NCBI RefSeq assembly: GCF_009834545.1
Contig: NZ_CP019427.1
Location: forward strand, 2,486,001 to 2,550,000
Length of the DNA: 64,000 nt
DNA from: Pseudomonas sp. S04
Lineage (GTDB): Bacteria; Pseudomonadota; Gammaproteobacteria; Pseudomonadales; Pseudomonadaceae
Reading direction: 5' to 3'
The notes below the pieces were generated by a model. That model was not told the DNA's origin and searched no databases. It worked only from the letters and a program-made list of their open reading frames with translations. Shown in pieces: positions 1 to 8,438 of this stretch. Each line of letters begins with the position of its first letter. The stretch's first letter is position 1. The translations under genes and the position numbers were made by a program.

Positions 1-1626
1 GTCGGGCATGGCCAGGCCGAATTGCACGCCGTTGGGCAGTTCATGTACCGAGGTGGCACCGGCGGAGGTGCCGAACTGGTGTTTCATGCCCAGGTTTTCG
101 CTGGCCACGGCCAGCAGGGCCTTGACCCATTCACCTTCGGGGTTGCGGAACATCGGTTCGGCGATCGAGTAGTCGAAGGCTGGCGCGATCCCGGCCTTGT
201 TGCTCCAGGCACTGAGCTTGTCGGCGATTTCGTTCTTGAGCACTTCGGGAGACTTGCCCTTCGGCACCCGCAGGTTGACTGCCAGCTTGAAGGTTTTGTC
301 GTCCATGCCGACGTAGGTCAGGGAAGCGGTTAGCGGTCCCATGAAAGCATCGGCAAAGCCCACCCCCAGTTTGCTACCCAGGTAGTCCAGGCCCCAGTTG
401 TCGGCGGCGTAGCGGGCTGCGTCGGTGATCTGGTTGTGCTTGAGCGCGACCTTACCGTCGAGGCCGTTGATGAAGTCGAGCATCCGGGCCACCGGGTTGA
501 CCCCAGACTCAGGCTCGGAGGAGTGAGCGGAAACGCCAGTGACGATCAGTTGCACGTCTTTGCCGACGACCTTGGCGGTCACAGTGAAATTGCCACCGTT
601 GCGCTTGGCGTAGTCGGCGCCGGCTTGTTGCAGGCTGGCGGCCAGTTCGGCGGGTTGCTCGGTGAGCAGGGTGGCGACCGAGGTCGACGGAATCTGGTTG
701 GTCGCCAGCCCGCCGGTCATGGTGCTGATTTCGGCGCCTTTGCCCTCGGCGGTGCGCCGGGTAAAACTGGCCATGACCGTGCCGTAGCCTTTCTCGGCGA
801 TCACCACCGGGTAGCCGCCATCCAGGGCCAGGTTGTAGTTGGGCGTCGGATTGCGCTCGAAGTAATAGGGGATGGCATCGCCGCTGGTTTCCTCGGTGGT
901 GTCCACCAACAGCTTGAAATTGCGCGCCAGTGGCAGCTTCTCGTCCTTGATGATCTTCATCGCGTAGAGGGTCACCACGATGCCGTTTTTGTCATCCTCG
1001 GTGCCGCGGCCGTACATGCGGTCGCCAATCAGGGTGACCTTGAACGGGTCCAGCCGGGTGCCGTCTTCCAGTACCCAGTTCTCTGGCGTCACGGGCACCA
1101 CATCGGCGTGGGCGTGGATGCCGACGACTTCATCGCCAGCGCCGTCGAGGGAGATTTCATAGACCCGGTTGTCGATGTTGCGAAATTTCAGATTGAAGGC
1201 CTCGGCCAGGCCCTTGATCTTGTCGGCGATCTTGAGGAACTGCGGATTCTCGTGCTGCGGTACGCCTTCGATCTCGAAGGTCGGGATGGCCACTAGTTCG
1301 CGCAGGGTCTCGGTGGCAGCGCTGCCATATTTGACTCGCGCGTAGAGGCCCAGCAGGCGATGGATTTCATTCTGCTGCTCGGCGTTCAGGCTCTGGTTGG
1401 CGAGGAAGGCATTGATGGCCGGGGCGAGGTCGTCGTTTTTCGCCAGCTCGCTTTTGGCCAGGCGCGTGAGGAACTGCCTGAAGTCCGTGACTGAGCTGTT
1501 GTTGAAGGTCTTGAGGATGGCCGCGCTTTGTTGCGGGGTGATATTGGCGTGGGCCGGCGTGGTGAACGACGCCAGGCTGGCCAGCATCAGGGTGGTTGCG
1601 GCCAGGTGCTTGAGGGAAAAATCCAT
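1..1626 (-). CDS. Secreted M20-family dipeptidase (PepV-like), 3' end beyond the window
   Basis: Zinc metallopeptidase of the M20 family, expected to hydrolyse dipeptides in the periplasm. The visible 542 codons begin with a Sec-type signal peptide that ends in PAHA at about residue 27. The M20 metal motifs follow: GIHAHADVVP (His and Asp ligands), GRGTEDDKNG, and a TTEETSGD stretch that carries the catalytic Glu pair. The start is the ATG at 1626, with AAAGGA 12 bases upstream; an in-frame ATG at 1638 lies too close to that ribosome site. The stop codon lies beyond base 1. A secreted glycosidase gene lies 172 bp upstream on the same strand, so the pair may scavenge peptides and sugars. The exact substrate is unknown. 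Confidence 0.85.
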   Translation of the reverse strand, partial: MDFSLKHLAATTLMLASLASFTTPAHANITPQQSAAILKTFNNSSVTDFRQFLTRLAKSELAKNDDLAPAINAFLANQSLNAEQQNEIHRLLGLYARVKYGSAATETLRELVAIPTFEIEGVPQHENPQFLKIADKIKGLAEAFNLKFRNIDNRVYEISLDGAGDEVVGIHAHADVVPVTPENWVLEDGTRLDPFKVTLIGDRMYGRGTEDDKNGIVVTLYAMKIIKDEKLPLARNFKLLVDTTEETSGDAIPYYFERNPTPNYNLALDGGYPVVIAEKGYGTVMASFTRRTAEGKGAEISTMTGGLATNQIPSTSVATLLTEQPAELAASLQQAGADYAKRNGGNFTVTAKVVGKDVQLIVTGVSAHSSEPESGVNPVARMLDFINGLDGKVALKHNQITDAARYAADNWGLDYLGSKLGVGFADAFMGPLTASLTYVGMDDKTFKLAVNLRVPKGKSPEVLKNEIADKLSAWSNKAGIAPAFDYSIAEPMFRNPEGEWVKALLAVASENLGMKHQFGTSAGATSVHELPNGVQFGLAMPD

Positions 1627-1798
1627 GGTGGTGGGCATTCCTTTGCAGGGGTGTAGGGGAGATGAAACAAATCATTTCCAAATTAACACCACAAGGCTAC
1701 GAAAGGGCAGCCCCTGAAGTGGGATCTGTCCCACAGAAATGTAAGTGCGCCCCACATGCCCAATCCTGAGCAAGGCGCCTGTACTTGCCAGCGCAGCC

Positions 1799-4117
1799 TT
1801 ACGGTCTAGCGGGTTGTGGACGTTGATCGACAGGTGGCCAGATCTTTTCCATCTCGAGCACTTCAACCGATCCGCCGGGGGACTGGACCGTTGCCGACAG
1901 CGCTGGGAGCATTTTTTTGTCCTGAGTGCGGGGCTGGCGGTCAAAGTTGACGGTTACGCGAGTGCCGTCGGCGAATTGTGAGCGCTGTACCAGGCGGTCG
2001 CGGGACAGGGATTCAAAGTGAGTCATGGCCTGGGTGAACAAGCGCTGATGCAGGGGCGAAAAGACCCGGTCATAGGCTTGAATCAACGGCAGGTCGCGAC
2101 GCAGCACCGGGTCGCTCAGGTGATACAGCGGTGGCACCATGTACAACAGTTGCAGCAATGCCGTCTGGTCGCGTTCGGTGGTGAACTTCAGCGAGCCATA
2201 TTCCCAATGATGGGTGCTGACGATGCTGTCGTGCAGGGCAATTTCATACAGTGGCAGGCGAAACTGTGGACGCGTCACATAACGCGCTACCGAATCCGCC
2301 AGCGGTACGGGTTGAAAGTACAGTGAGGGTGCTTCCGGCGGCCAGTATCGGCCTCGGTAGTAAGGTGAGCGGGGATCCTGGATGGCGGGGTCCATCCAGG
2401 CAAAAGGCGGTGTCAGCACACCGTGGGCAAACGCCACCTGTGCGGCAAACATGGAAAGCACGCCCTCACTTCCGGTGACCAGGCCATGGGTCAGGGCAGG
2501 GTACTCCAGGCGCCGACGGTGGGCCTGGGCGTCGTCAGCCTGATTCATTTCCCGCCCAGGCGTGTAGTCCTCCAACATGGGGCCGGCGCCGTCGACGTCG
2601 AGAAAATAGCTGTTCAACTGCCCGGCCCCAGCGACGGCACTGATGCGCCGCTGGGCATAGGGCTCGACGACCTGAGGGTTGGCATACACCCCACGACCTG
2701 CAAAACCGACCGCAAGTTTACCGTCCTGGTCACGATAACCCGCGCCAGCCAGCGCATTGCCCATTTGCGCGGTTGGCCAGGTATTGGCCAGGTCCTCCCG
2801 ATGGGCGCTGCCATAGCTGTCATATACCCCCACCAGATACCCTGCGGCTTTGGCAGCGGCCACGGCCTCGGGGCGCCAGAAACTCGATAGCCAGTTATCG
2901 GCGCCCAACCAGGCGCGCTGTAGTCCGGCTGTGCGCAAGGCATCGATGGTGCTGGTGGACAGTCCATCGCCCCATTGTGCCGGCGGCTGCAGGGTTTCAC
3001 CGAAGGTCTCCAGCAGTTGTTCGCGAACCGTGCGCCCCCAGGCTACTTCGGCCATGGGGTCGTGCTTGCCCGGCAGCGGCGCCACTGGCATGCGGGGCAC
3101 TGTCTGGCGCAGGCCGCTGTTGAGGGCGTGGATCAATGGCTGTCGCCGCCAGGTGCTGAGACTGCCGTTGACCGACTCGTTGAACGCCGCTTCGAATAGG
3201 TCCCGGGTCTGCGTGTCAAACAGCTGCCACACGCGAGCGGCCAGGCTCCCCGATACCTGTCGGCCCGCCTGCAGGCGCTGGAGAAAGCCAGGCCAGTCGG
3301 CGATGTCGGCGGCTTTCAACAACCCGCTGTCCCAGAGATAGATGTGGGCGGCACCGCCGAGTCTGGCGGTGGCAGGCAGGGTCTTGATCTTTTCGTCCAG
3401 CGAGACGAACTGGCCGGTTTGTTGCAACCAGTCTCGGTAACGCCGCGCCCCGGCCATGACGTCCGGGCCGGCAATGTGCAGGCGTACGATGTAGGGTGCG
3501 TCCGGGGCCAACCGGGTGAATGCATGGCGCAGTCGCATTTGCGGGCGCCCTCCGGTATCGACAATCGAAAATTCCGTGTTCAGCGGCGTCTCGACCATCC
3601 AGGTGAGCGAGTGCTTCTTGCGCAGTTCGGTCCAGAACGGCATCGACAATGCACCGGCGACACTTTCGTTTTGATAGCGGCGTACCAGCCAGTCCAGCCA
3701 GCCCGGATCGGTACTGGGTACGTAGTTGCCCTCGCCAAAGGGAAAGGCATAAGCGTCGATCGCAGAAGGTTGGGCCGAGATCGGCCAATCCAGCGTGGCG
3801 GGTTGTGCGGCGCGGATGCTGACCTGGAGGTCATTCTGGTCGCGCGTGACGGCGATATCGAAACGCTGTCGCCCCTGCTGGATCTTCCATCCTTCGGCAG
3901 TCAGGGGGGTGGTGTTTGCACCGCTGAAAGCGGGAGCCGCGAGGGGCAATGTGGGACCTGTAGGTGGCATGAGTTCGATGGCCAGGGTAGCCCGATCGAT
4001 TCGCCAGGTACCGGCTGCCGTTGGCACTTCGTGCCAGTCCGTGACTGCGGCGAGGGCATTTACACTCAGGCCGCAGAGCAGCAACAGCAATATCCCACGA
4101 AGTACCTGCCAGGCCAT
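1799..4117 (-). CDS. Secreted glycoside hydrolase, GH101/GH129-like (former DUF3111)
   Basis: 772-residue exported protein. It starts MAWQVLRGILLLLL and has a signal peptide ending near NALA. The ATG at 4117 is chosen over one 24 bases upstream because AAGGAG sits 7 bases before it. The central half resembles the glycosidase family related to endo-alpha-N-acetylgalactosaminidases: it has a run of Trp/Tyr-rich strands, the segment NSYFLDVDGAG with two candidate acidic catalytic residues, and GLVTGSEG about 40 residues later. The family assignment is from recalled motif similarity, not alignment, and the natural sugar is unknown. The gene lies on the same strand as the M20 peptidase. Confidence 0.5.
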   Translation of the reverse strand: MAWQVLRGILLLLLCGLSVNALAAVTDWHEVPTAAGTWRIDRATLAIELMPPTGPTLPLAAPAFSGANTTPLTAEGWKIQQGRQRFDIAVTRDQNDLQVSIRAAQPATLDWPISAQPSAIDAYAFPFGEGNYVPSTDPGWLDWLVRRYQNESVAGALSMPFWTELRKKHSLTWMVETPLNTEFSIVDTGGRPQMRLRHAFTRLAPDAPYIVRLHIAGPDVMAGARRYRDWLQQTGQFVSLDEKIKTLPATARLGGAAHIYLWDSGLLKAADIADWPGFLQRLQAGRQVSGSLAARVWQLFDTQTRDLFEAAFNESVNGSLSTWRRQPLIHALNSGLRQTVPRMPVAPLPGKHDPMAEVAWGRTVREQLLETFGETLQPPAQWGDGLSTSTIDALRTAGLQRAWLGADNWLSSFWRPEAVAAAKAAGYLVGVYDSYGSAHREDLANTWPTAQMGNALAGAGYRDQDGKLAVGFAGRGVYANPQVVEPYAQRRISAVAGAGQLNSYFLDVDGAGPMLEDYTPGREMNQADDAQAHRRRLEYPALTHGLVTGSEGVLSMFAAQVAFAHGVLTPPFAWMDPAIQDPRSPYYRGRYWPPEAPSLYFQPVPLADSVARYVTRPQFRLPLYEIALHDSIVSTHHWEYGSLKFTTERDQTALLQLLYMVPPLYHLSDPVLRRDLPLIQAYDRVFSPLHQRLFTQAMTHFESLSRDRLVQRSQFADGTRVTVNFDRQPRTQDKKMLPALSATVQSPGGSVEVLEMEKIWPPVDQRPQPARP

Positions 4118-4331
4118 GCCTCGACTCCTTGTCGTCGTCAATCACGCTAGCGCATGGGTTCGAGCAGTAAACAGCGGTCTTGCGCCGGTGACTGACTACC
4201 GTACTCATCGCCGTCGCCACTGCCAACGGGTTGTTGCGTGAAATGCATTCAACATGTAAGCGCCGGGATGGAACTAACCTTCACGTCAGCCTCTATATTT
4301 CAACGGCCCCCAAAAAAACAAGGAACGCTCC

Positions 4332-4802
4332 ATGTCCAGATCTCGTGCGTTGATTGCAGCTGTTACGTCTCTTGCATTGGTTTGCGGCTCGGCGCTGGCA
4401 TGGGCCGATCCAGGGAATGGCAAGGGCCAGGGGAACGGCAAGGGAAACCCGCCCAATAGCCAGGCGCATGGCAATCAAGGTGGGCATGGCAACCAGGGCA
4501 AAAACCCCGCAGGCGGTGATTGGGGTAACGGTCCGAGCATCAACCGCAGCAGTGTGCTGGGAATTGTCGGCGGCTACCGGGACTACTGGAGCCCCGGACC
4601 GGCCTTGCCGCCTGGGATTCAGAAGAACCTCGCACGGGGCAAGCCCCTGCCGCCCGGCATCGCCAAGAAGCTCGATGGCCGGCTGGTTGGCCACTTGCCC
4701 CATTACGATGGCTACGAGTGGCAGCAGGCGGGTACGGACTTGATTTTGGTGGCCTTGGCTACCGGGCTGATTTATGAAGTGCTCACGGGAGCCTTTGATT
4801 AA
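4332..4802 (+). CDS. CigR-like (RcnB-type) small exported protein
   Basis: 156-residue protein with a signal peptide (cleavage near ALAWA), a low-complexity Gly/Asn/Lys/Gln segment (about residues 27-68), and a conserved C-terminal part with PPGIQKNLARGKPLPPGIAKK. That paired PPGI motif is typical of the family named after the Salmonella anti-virulence regulator CigR and related to RcnB. The final 20 residues are hydrophobic and end in a short acidic tail, so membrane association is possible. AAGGAACGCTCC precedes the ATG. The role in Pseudomonas is not known. It is monocistronic and divergent from the glycosidase gene. Confidence 0.7.
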   Translation: MSRSRALIAAVTSLALVCGSALAWADPGNGKGQGNGKGNPPNSQAHGNQGGHGNQGKNPAGGDWGNGPSINRSSVLGIVGGYRDYWSPGPALPPGIQKNLARGKPLPPGIAKKLDGRLVGHLPHYDGYEWQQAGTDLILVALATGLIYEVLTGAFD

Positions 4803-4901
4803 CGCACCCGGCTGTGGGCCTCCATCCGTCGTGTGGCTTGAACTGGATGGGGTTTTTCGCGTCTGACCCTATGCGGTATCCACCCTTATCGGAAGCACAT
4901 C

Positions 4902-5411
4902 ATGCTTTTAAAGAACAAAAGTCTGTTTGCTGTTATGTCCTGCGCCCTGATGCTTGCAGCAGCGCCTTTACTCCCTGCTGACCTGTCCATCATGAACTCC
5001 GCCTATGCGAAGGAAGGTGGTGGTGGTGGTGGTGGTGGTGGTGGTGGTGGTGGTGGTGGTGGTGGCGGCGGTCACGGCGGTGGCGGTGGCGGTGGCGCAG
5101 GTGCTGGCCATGGTGGCGGCACCGGTGGCGGTCACGCCGGCTCGGGTCACTCGGGCAGCAATGGCCAGGGCAAGGGGTTGAGCAGCGATCACGCCGGCAA
5201 GGCCGTTCGCGATCATGGTGTCAGCGGCAATCAATACGGCAGTGAGCGTAACGATGACCGTGGGCATGGCACCACGACTTCGGGCATTGCCCAGTCCAAA
5301 GATACCCGTGGCGTGACTAAGGCCACTGCAATTTCGACTTCGACACCTGGCGATCACAACACCAAAGGCTTGAGCAAGGCCGGGCCATCGGCAACCAAAA
5401 AATCCTATTGA
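4902..5411 (+). CDS. Secreted glycine-rich protein with a (GGT)16 tract
   Basis: 169-residue protein. The first 36 residues look like a signal peptide ending in AYA. The mature chain opens with KE followed by 19 consecutive glycines, 16 of them encoded by an uninterrupted run of GGT at 5016-5063. More Gly/His-rich sequence follows, and the C-terminal half is Ser/Thr/Asp/Lys-rich and ends in KKSY. No catalytic motif or recognised domain is visible, so the function is unknown. The triplet tract can change length by slippage without shifting the frame. A long stem-loop lies 20 bp after the stop. Confidence 0.55.
   Translation: MLLKNKSLFAVMSCALMLAAAPLLPADLSIMNSAYAKEGGGGGGGGGGGGGGGGGGGHGGGGGGGAGAGHGGGTGGGHAGSGHSGSNGQGKGLSSDHAGKAVRDHGVSGNQYGSERNDDRGHGTTTSGIAQSKDTRGVTKATAISTSTPGDHNTKGLSKAGPSATKKSY
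5016..5063 (+). repeat. (GGT)16 trinucleotide microsatellite inside a coding region
   Basis: Sixteen perfect GGT units, followed by GGC GGC GGT, encode an unbroken poly-glycine run in the small secreted protein at 4902-5411. Confidence 0.95.
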
Positions 5412-5430
5412 TCGACCTTCGCTGCACCCA

Positions 5431-5467
5431 CACGACACCTGTGCGCGTTGCGCGCAAGGGTGTCGTG
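5431..5467. terminator. Stem-loop after the glycine-rich gene
   Basis: CACGACACC (5431-5439) pairs perfectly with GGTGTCGTG (5459-5467), and a second internal stem (TGCGCG with CGCGCA) stacks inside. There is no U-run, so it may act as a bidirectional or Rho-assisted terminator or an mRNA 3' end stabiliser between the convergent genes. Confidence 0.5.
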
Positions 5468-5515
5468 GCACTTCAGCCGGGTCAGTGCGTCTTTGGCCGG
5501 TGAATCAGCAAGTGC

Positions 5516-5743
5516 TCAGTCGCCGTTGTACTTGTGCGCTGGCCGGCTACCTGGAACCGGACGAGCGCTGTGCCGGCCGAATGGCTCGGAGGCGCTGAGA
5601 ATCGACAGTTCGATGCGTCCGCAGTGTGGGCACAGGGCCTTGATCTTGGCCTTGGCCGCGCTGTCGGTGTCGGCCATCACTTCGCCGTAGACCGCGTGCT
5701 GGGCGTGATCTTTCGGGTAAGCGGTGTAATCGTAGAGCCGCAT
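5516..5743 (-). CDS. Small conserved-looking protein with a CPHC motif
   Basis: 75 residues starting MRLYDYTAYPKD. One CPHC pair near residue 38 could bind a metal or be redox-active. The N-terminal half is regular and soluble, and the C-terminal tail is basic and poorly structured. It is not recognised as a named family. It lies alone, convergent with the Gly-rich gene. The ribosome site is weak (CAGG about 10 bases before the ATG), so the start is uncertain. Confidence 0.5.
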   Translation of the reverse strand: MRLYDYTAYPKDHAQHAVYGEVMADTDSAAKAKIKALCPHCGRIELSILSASEPFGRHSARPVPGSRPAHKYNGD

Positions 5744-5869
5744 GGTTCAAACCTGAGGTGGAGAGTCTGCCGCCGAACTCAAAGGTATAGGTCGCCAAGG
5801 CCGGTTCGTCCAGTGTCGGGTTTGAAAGGTGACTGGCGGTTCACCTTGCTACATCGGCTTTACGCTCAG

Positions 5870-6820
5870 TCACCCCGGCAGGGCAGGCTGCGAGTCCTTG
5901 AACTGGGCGAGCTCCAGGGTGATTTCCTTGGCCACCTGATTGATTTCGCCGCGCAGCCATTTGTGCGCGGGCGATGCGTGCAGGCGTTCGTGCCAGACCT
6001 GGGAGACGGTGAATCCCGCCACTGCTACTGGCGGTTCGAACAGTTGCAGGGGGACTTCCTTGGCGATGCGCAGGGCCGTCAGCTCGGCGATCATACCGAT
6101 CATGTCGGTTTGCGAAATCAGGATGTGCGCCAGCAGGAAGTGCGGCACCGTCAGGGAGGTCTTGCAGCGGATGTCATGTTGTTCGTAGAGGCTGTCGATG
6201 GCCTCCTTGACCGCCCCATGGTTGCTGCTGATACGCAGGTGCTTGCCGTTGCGAAATTGCTCCAGGGAGAGGCTGCCGTTGATCTCTGGGTGGCCGACGC
6301 GCACCACTGACTTGAGCCGGTCGGAGAATAGTTTGCGCACGTGGAAGTTGGCCGGGGCAGTCTTCTCGTTCCAGATGATCAGGTCGAGCTTGCCGTCCTT
6401 GAGCAGCGGCAGATCCTCTTTGGGGCGCAGCGGCTGGATGTTCAGCTCGACCCCGGGCGCGACCTCGGCGAGGCGCACCATCAGGCGCGGCAAGAGGATA
6501 AAACCGATGTAGTCGGTGGTGGCGATTTCGAAGCTGCCCTGGAATTGCCCGGGGTCGAAAGCCTTGACCGGCTCGATCAGCTTGTTCAGCGCCGCCAGGC
6601 TCTGCTGCAACGGCTCCACCAGCTCCAGGGCGCGGCTGGTCGGCAGCATGCCACGGCCCATGGAGACGAACAGTGGATCGTTGAACAGCACGCGCAGGCG
6701 AGCCAGGGTATGGCTCACCGCCGACTGGGTCATGTTCAGTTGCTCGGCGGTGCGGGTGACGTTGCACTCGTTGAGCAGGCAAAAGAACACGTGCAAGGAT
6801 TTCATATCGACGTTTTGCAT
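5870..6820 (-). CDS. LysR-family transcriptional regulator of the purine-type cluster
   Basis: 316 residues from MQNVDMKSLHVFF. The N-terminal winged helix-turn-helix (RTAEQLNMTQSAVSHTLARL, about residues 20-40) and the C-terminal periplasmic-binding-like effector domain are typical of LysR regulators. The start at 6820 is chosen because the longer reading frame lacks family-like sequence before it; MKSLHVFF at 6805 is an alternative. The gene lies 85 bp downstream of, and on the same strand as, the deaminase gene, so it probably controls the deaminase/permease/Ndm-like genes upstream. The effector is unknown but is likely a purine or purine breakdown product. Confidence 0.8.
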   Translation of the reverse strand: MQNVDMKSLHVFFCLLNECNVTRTAEQLNMTQSAVSHTLARLRVLFNDPLFVSMGRGMLPTSRALELVEPLQQSLAALNKLIEPVKAFDPGQFQGSFEIATTDYIGFILLPRLMVRLAEVAPGVELNIQPLRPKEDLPLLKDGKLDLIIWNEKTAPANFHVRKLFSDRLKSVVRVGHPEINGSLSLEQFRNGKHLRISSNHGAVKEAIDSLYEQHDIRCKTSLTVPHFLLAHILISQTDMIGMIAELTALRIAKEVPLQLFEPPVAVAGFTVSQVWHERLHASPAHKWLRGEINQVAKEITLELAQFKDSQPALPG

Positions 6821-6905
6821 GTGCCGGGCGCTGGCCTCGCGGTGAAGGATGGACAATACCGGCCGCCACTTTACCGAGGTTTGCGCCCGAAAGCTGGTCA
6901 ACGCT

Positions 6906-8255
6906 TCAGACCATCGGCACCAGCGTATGGGCGAAGTCCTTGCGCCGCTCCATCAGTTGCAGGGTCTGGGCCTGCGCCGCCTGGAGCAAGGCCGTCTCGT
7001 CGACCAGGGTACTGCGGCCGTTTTCCAGGATCACCTTGCCGTCCACCAGCACGGTTTTCACGTTCGAGCCACGGGCCGAGTACACCAGGTTCCACAGCAC
7101 GTTGGTCTGTGTCCCTTCCCAGACGATCGGGCACATGTTCGGCTGAGCCAGGTCGAGCAGCAGCAGGTCGGCACGCTTGCCGACTTCGATCGAGCCGATC
7201 TCCCGGTCCATGCCCAGTACCCGGGCACCCTCGATGGTTGCCATGCGCAAGGCGACATTCGCCGGCAGGGCGGCGGCATCCAGACGGTGGGCCTTTTGCA
7301 GCAGTGAGGCGAATTTCATTTCTTCGAACAGGTCGAGGCTGTTGTTGCAGACGTTGCCGTCGGTGCCCAGGCCGACGCGGATGCCGGCGGCGAGCATTTC
7401 CGGAACCCGGGCGATCCCGCTGGCCAGCTTGGCGTTGCTGCTGGGGCAGTGGGCGACCGCGGTGCCGGTGTCGGCCAGGCGCTTGATCTCTTCATCGTTG
7501 AGCCAGACGCAGTGGGCGATCAGGGTCTTTTCGCCGAGGATGCCCATCTGGTCCAGCATCGGGATCGAGCGTTTGCCGAAGTGCTGGAGCACCGCCTGTT
7601 CTTCCTCCTTCTGCTCGCAGGCGTGGGTGTGGATGCCGATCCCGTAGTCGCGCGCGCAGTCGCGGGCATGGGCGTAGGCCTTGGGTGAGCAATAGAACAG
7701 GTGCTCCAGCCCCATCCACACTCGCACGCGGCCGTCGTGGGCCATGTGATGGGTTTCGATCAGCTTGCGGTTGGCCTCCGGGCTTTCGAAGAAGTCTTTG
7801 CCGGGCAGGTCTGCGGCATAGGGCGCCAGATGTACTCGAATGCCGATTTCGCCGGCGGCGTCGGCGCAGCGGTGCATGAAGCGGTACATGTCCATGACGC
7901 AGGTGGTGCCGCTCTTCAGGGCTTCCAGGTAGCACAGGCGCGCGGCGTGGTAGGCGTCCTCGGCGTTCATGGCGCGGTGTTCGAGCTGGTAGTAGGGCAG
8001 CCATTGCATCAGCGGCATGTTTTCGGTGATGCCGCGCATCAGGCTGGAGTGCGAGTGGGCATCGACCAGGCCTGGCAGCAGGGCCATCTGGCCTTGGCAA
8101 TCGATGACTTTGGCGTCGGCGGGCAGGGGCATGTGTTCGCCCTGGCCGATGGCTTCGATGACGCCGTCGCGGATGACCACGTGGCCGTTGGCGAGGACCT
8201 GGTCCTGGGGGTTGACGGTGAAGATGATGGCGTTGCGGATCACGGTGTAGGTCAT
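6906..8255 (-). CDS. Amidohydrolase-superfamily deaminase (SAH/8-oxoguanine/N-methylpurine type)
   Basis: 449-residue cytoplasmic metal-dependent deaminase of the TrzA/AtzB/SAH-deaminase group. Visible metal motifs are VDAHSHSSLMRG (HxH, about residue 65), IHTHACEQ, LIAHCVWL and GLGTDGNVCNN with the catalytic Asp, preceded by HCPSSNAKLASG. An N-terminal beta-sandwich strand and the C-terminal KRADLLLLDL segment complete the fold. AAGGA lies before the ATG. Relatives act on guanine, 8-oxoguanine, pterins, S-adenosylhomocysteine or s-triazines. The neighbouring purine permease and NdmCDE-like genes favour an aminopurine such as 7-methylguanine, which is inference only. Confidence 0.75.
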   Translation of the reverse strand: MTYTVIRNAIIFTVNPQDQVLANGHVVIRDGVIEAIGQGEHMPLPADAKVIDCQGQMALLPGLVDAHSHSSLMRGITENMPLMQWLPYYQLEHRAMNAEDAYHAARLCYLEALKSGTTCVMDMYRFMHRCADAAGEIGIRVHLAPYAADLPGKDFFESPEANRKLIETHHMAHDGRVRVWMGLEHLFYCSPKAYAHARDCARDYGIGIHTHACEQKEEEQAVLQHFGKRSIPMLDQMGILGEKTLIAHCVWLNDEEIKRLADTGTAVAHCPSSNAKLASGIARVPEMLAAGIRVGLGTDGNVCNNSLDLFEEMKFASLLQKAHRLDAAALPANVALRMATIEGARVLGMDREIGSIEVGKRADLLLLDLAQPNMCPIVWEGTQTNVLWNLVYSARGSNVKTVLVDGKVILENGRSTLVDETALLQAAQAQTLQLMERRKDFAHTLVPMV

Positions 8256-8319
8256 GGGTGGGTCCTTGTTTTTTTATGGTTGGAGGGGGGGCGCACGAGG
8301 CGGCCTGCTGGGTTCTTAC

Positions 8320-8392
8320 TGTAGGAGCGAGCACCCGCTTGCGGCGCCCGCTGCGGCGCCCGCTTGCGGCTAGCGGCTTGCTCGCGATGGCG
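8320..8392. repeat. REP/BIME-type palindromic repeat
   Basis: Begins GTAGGAGCGAGCACCCGCTTG and ends with GGCTTGCTCGCGATGG, with internal repeats of GCGCCCGC. It lies between the deaminase and permease genes on the same strand and may separate or modulate their expression. Confidence 0.8.
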
Positions 8393-8438
8393 ACTTGCGC
8401 CACACCATAGATCTCGGCAATGCCCCCAATCCCCCCAC

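Noticed and set aside
436..1296. 286-codon plus-strand frame opposite the M20 peptidase
   Set aside because: It is the antisense shadow of a clear M20 gene with signal peptide and metal motifs on the other strand.
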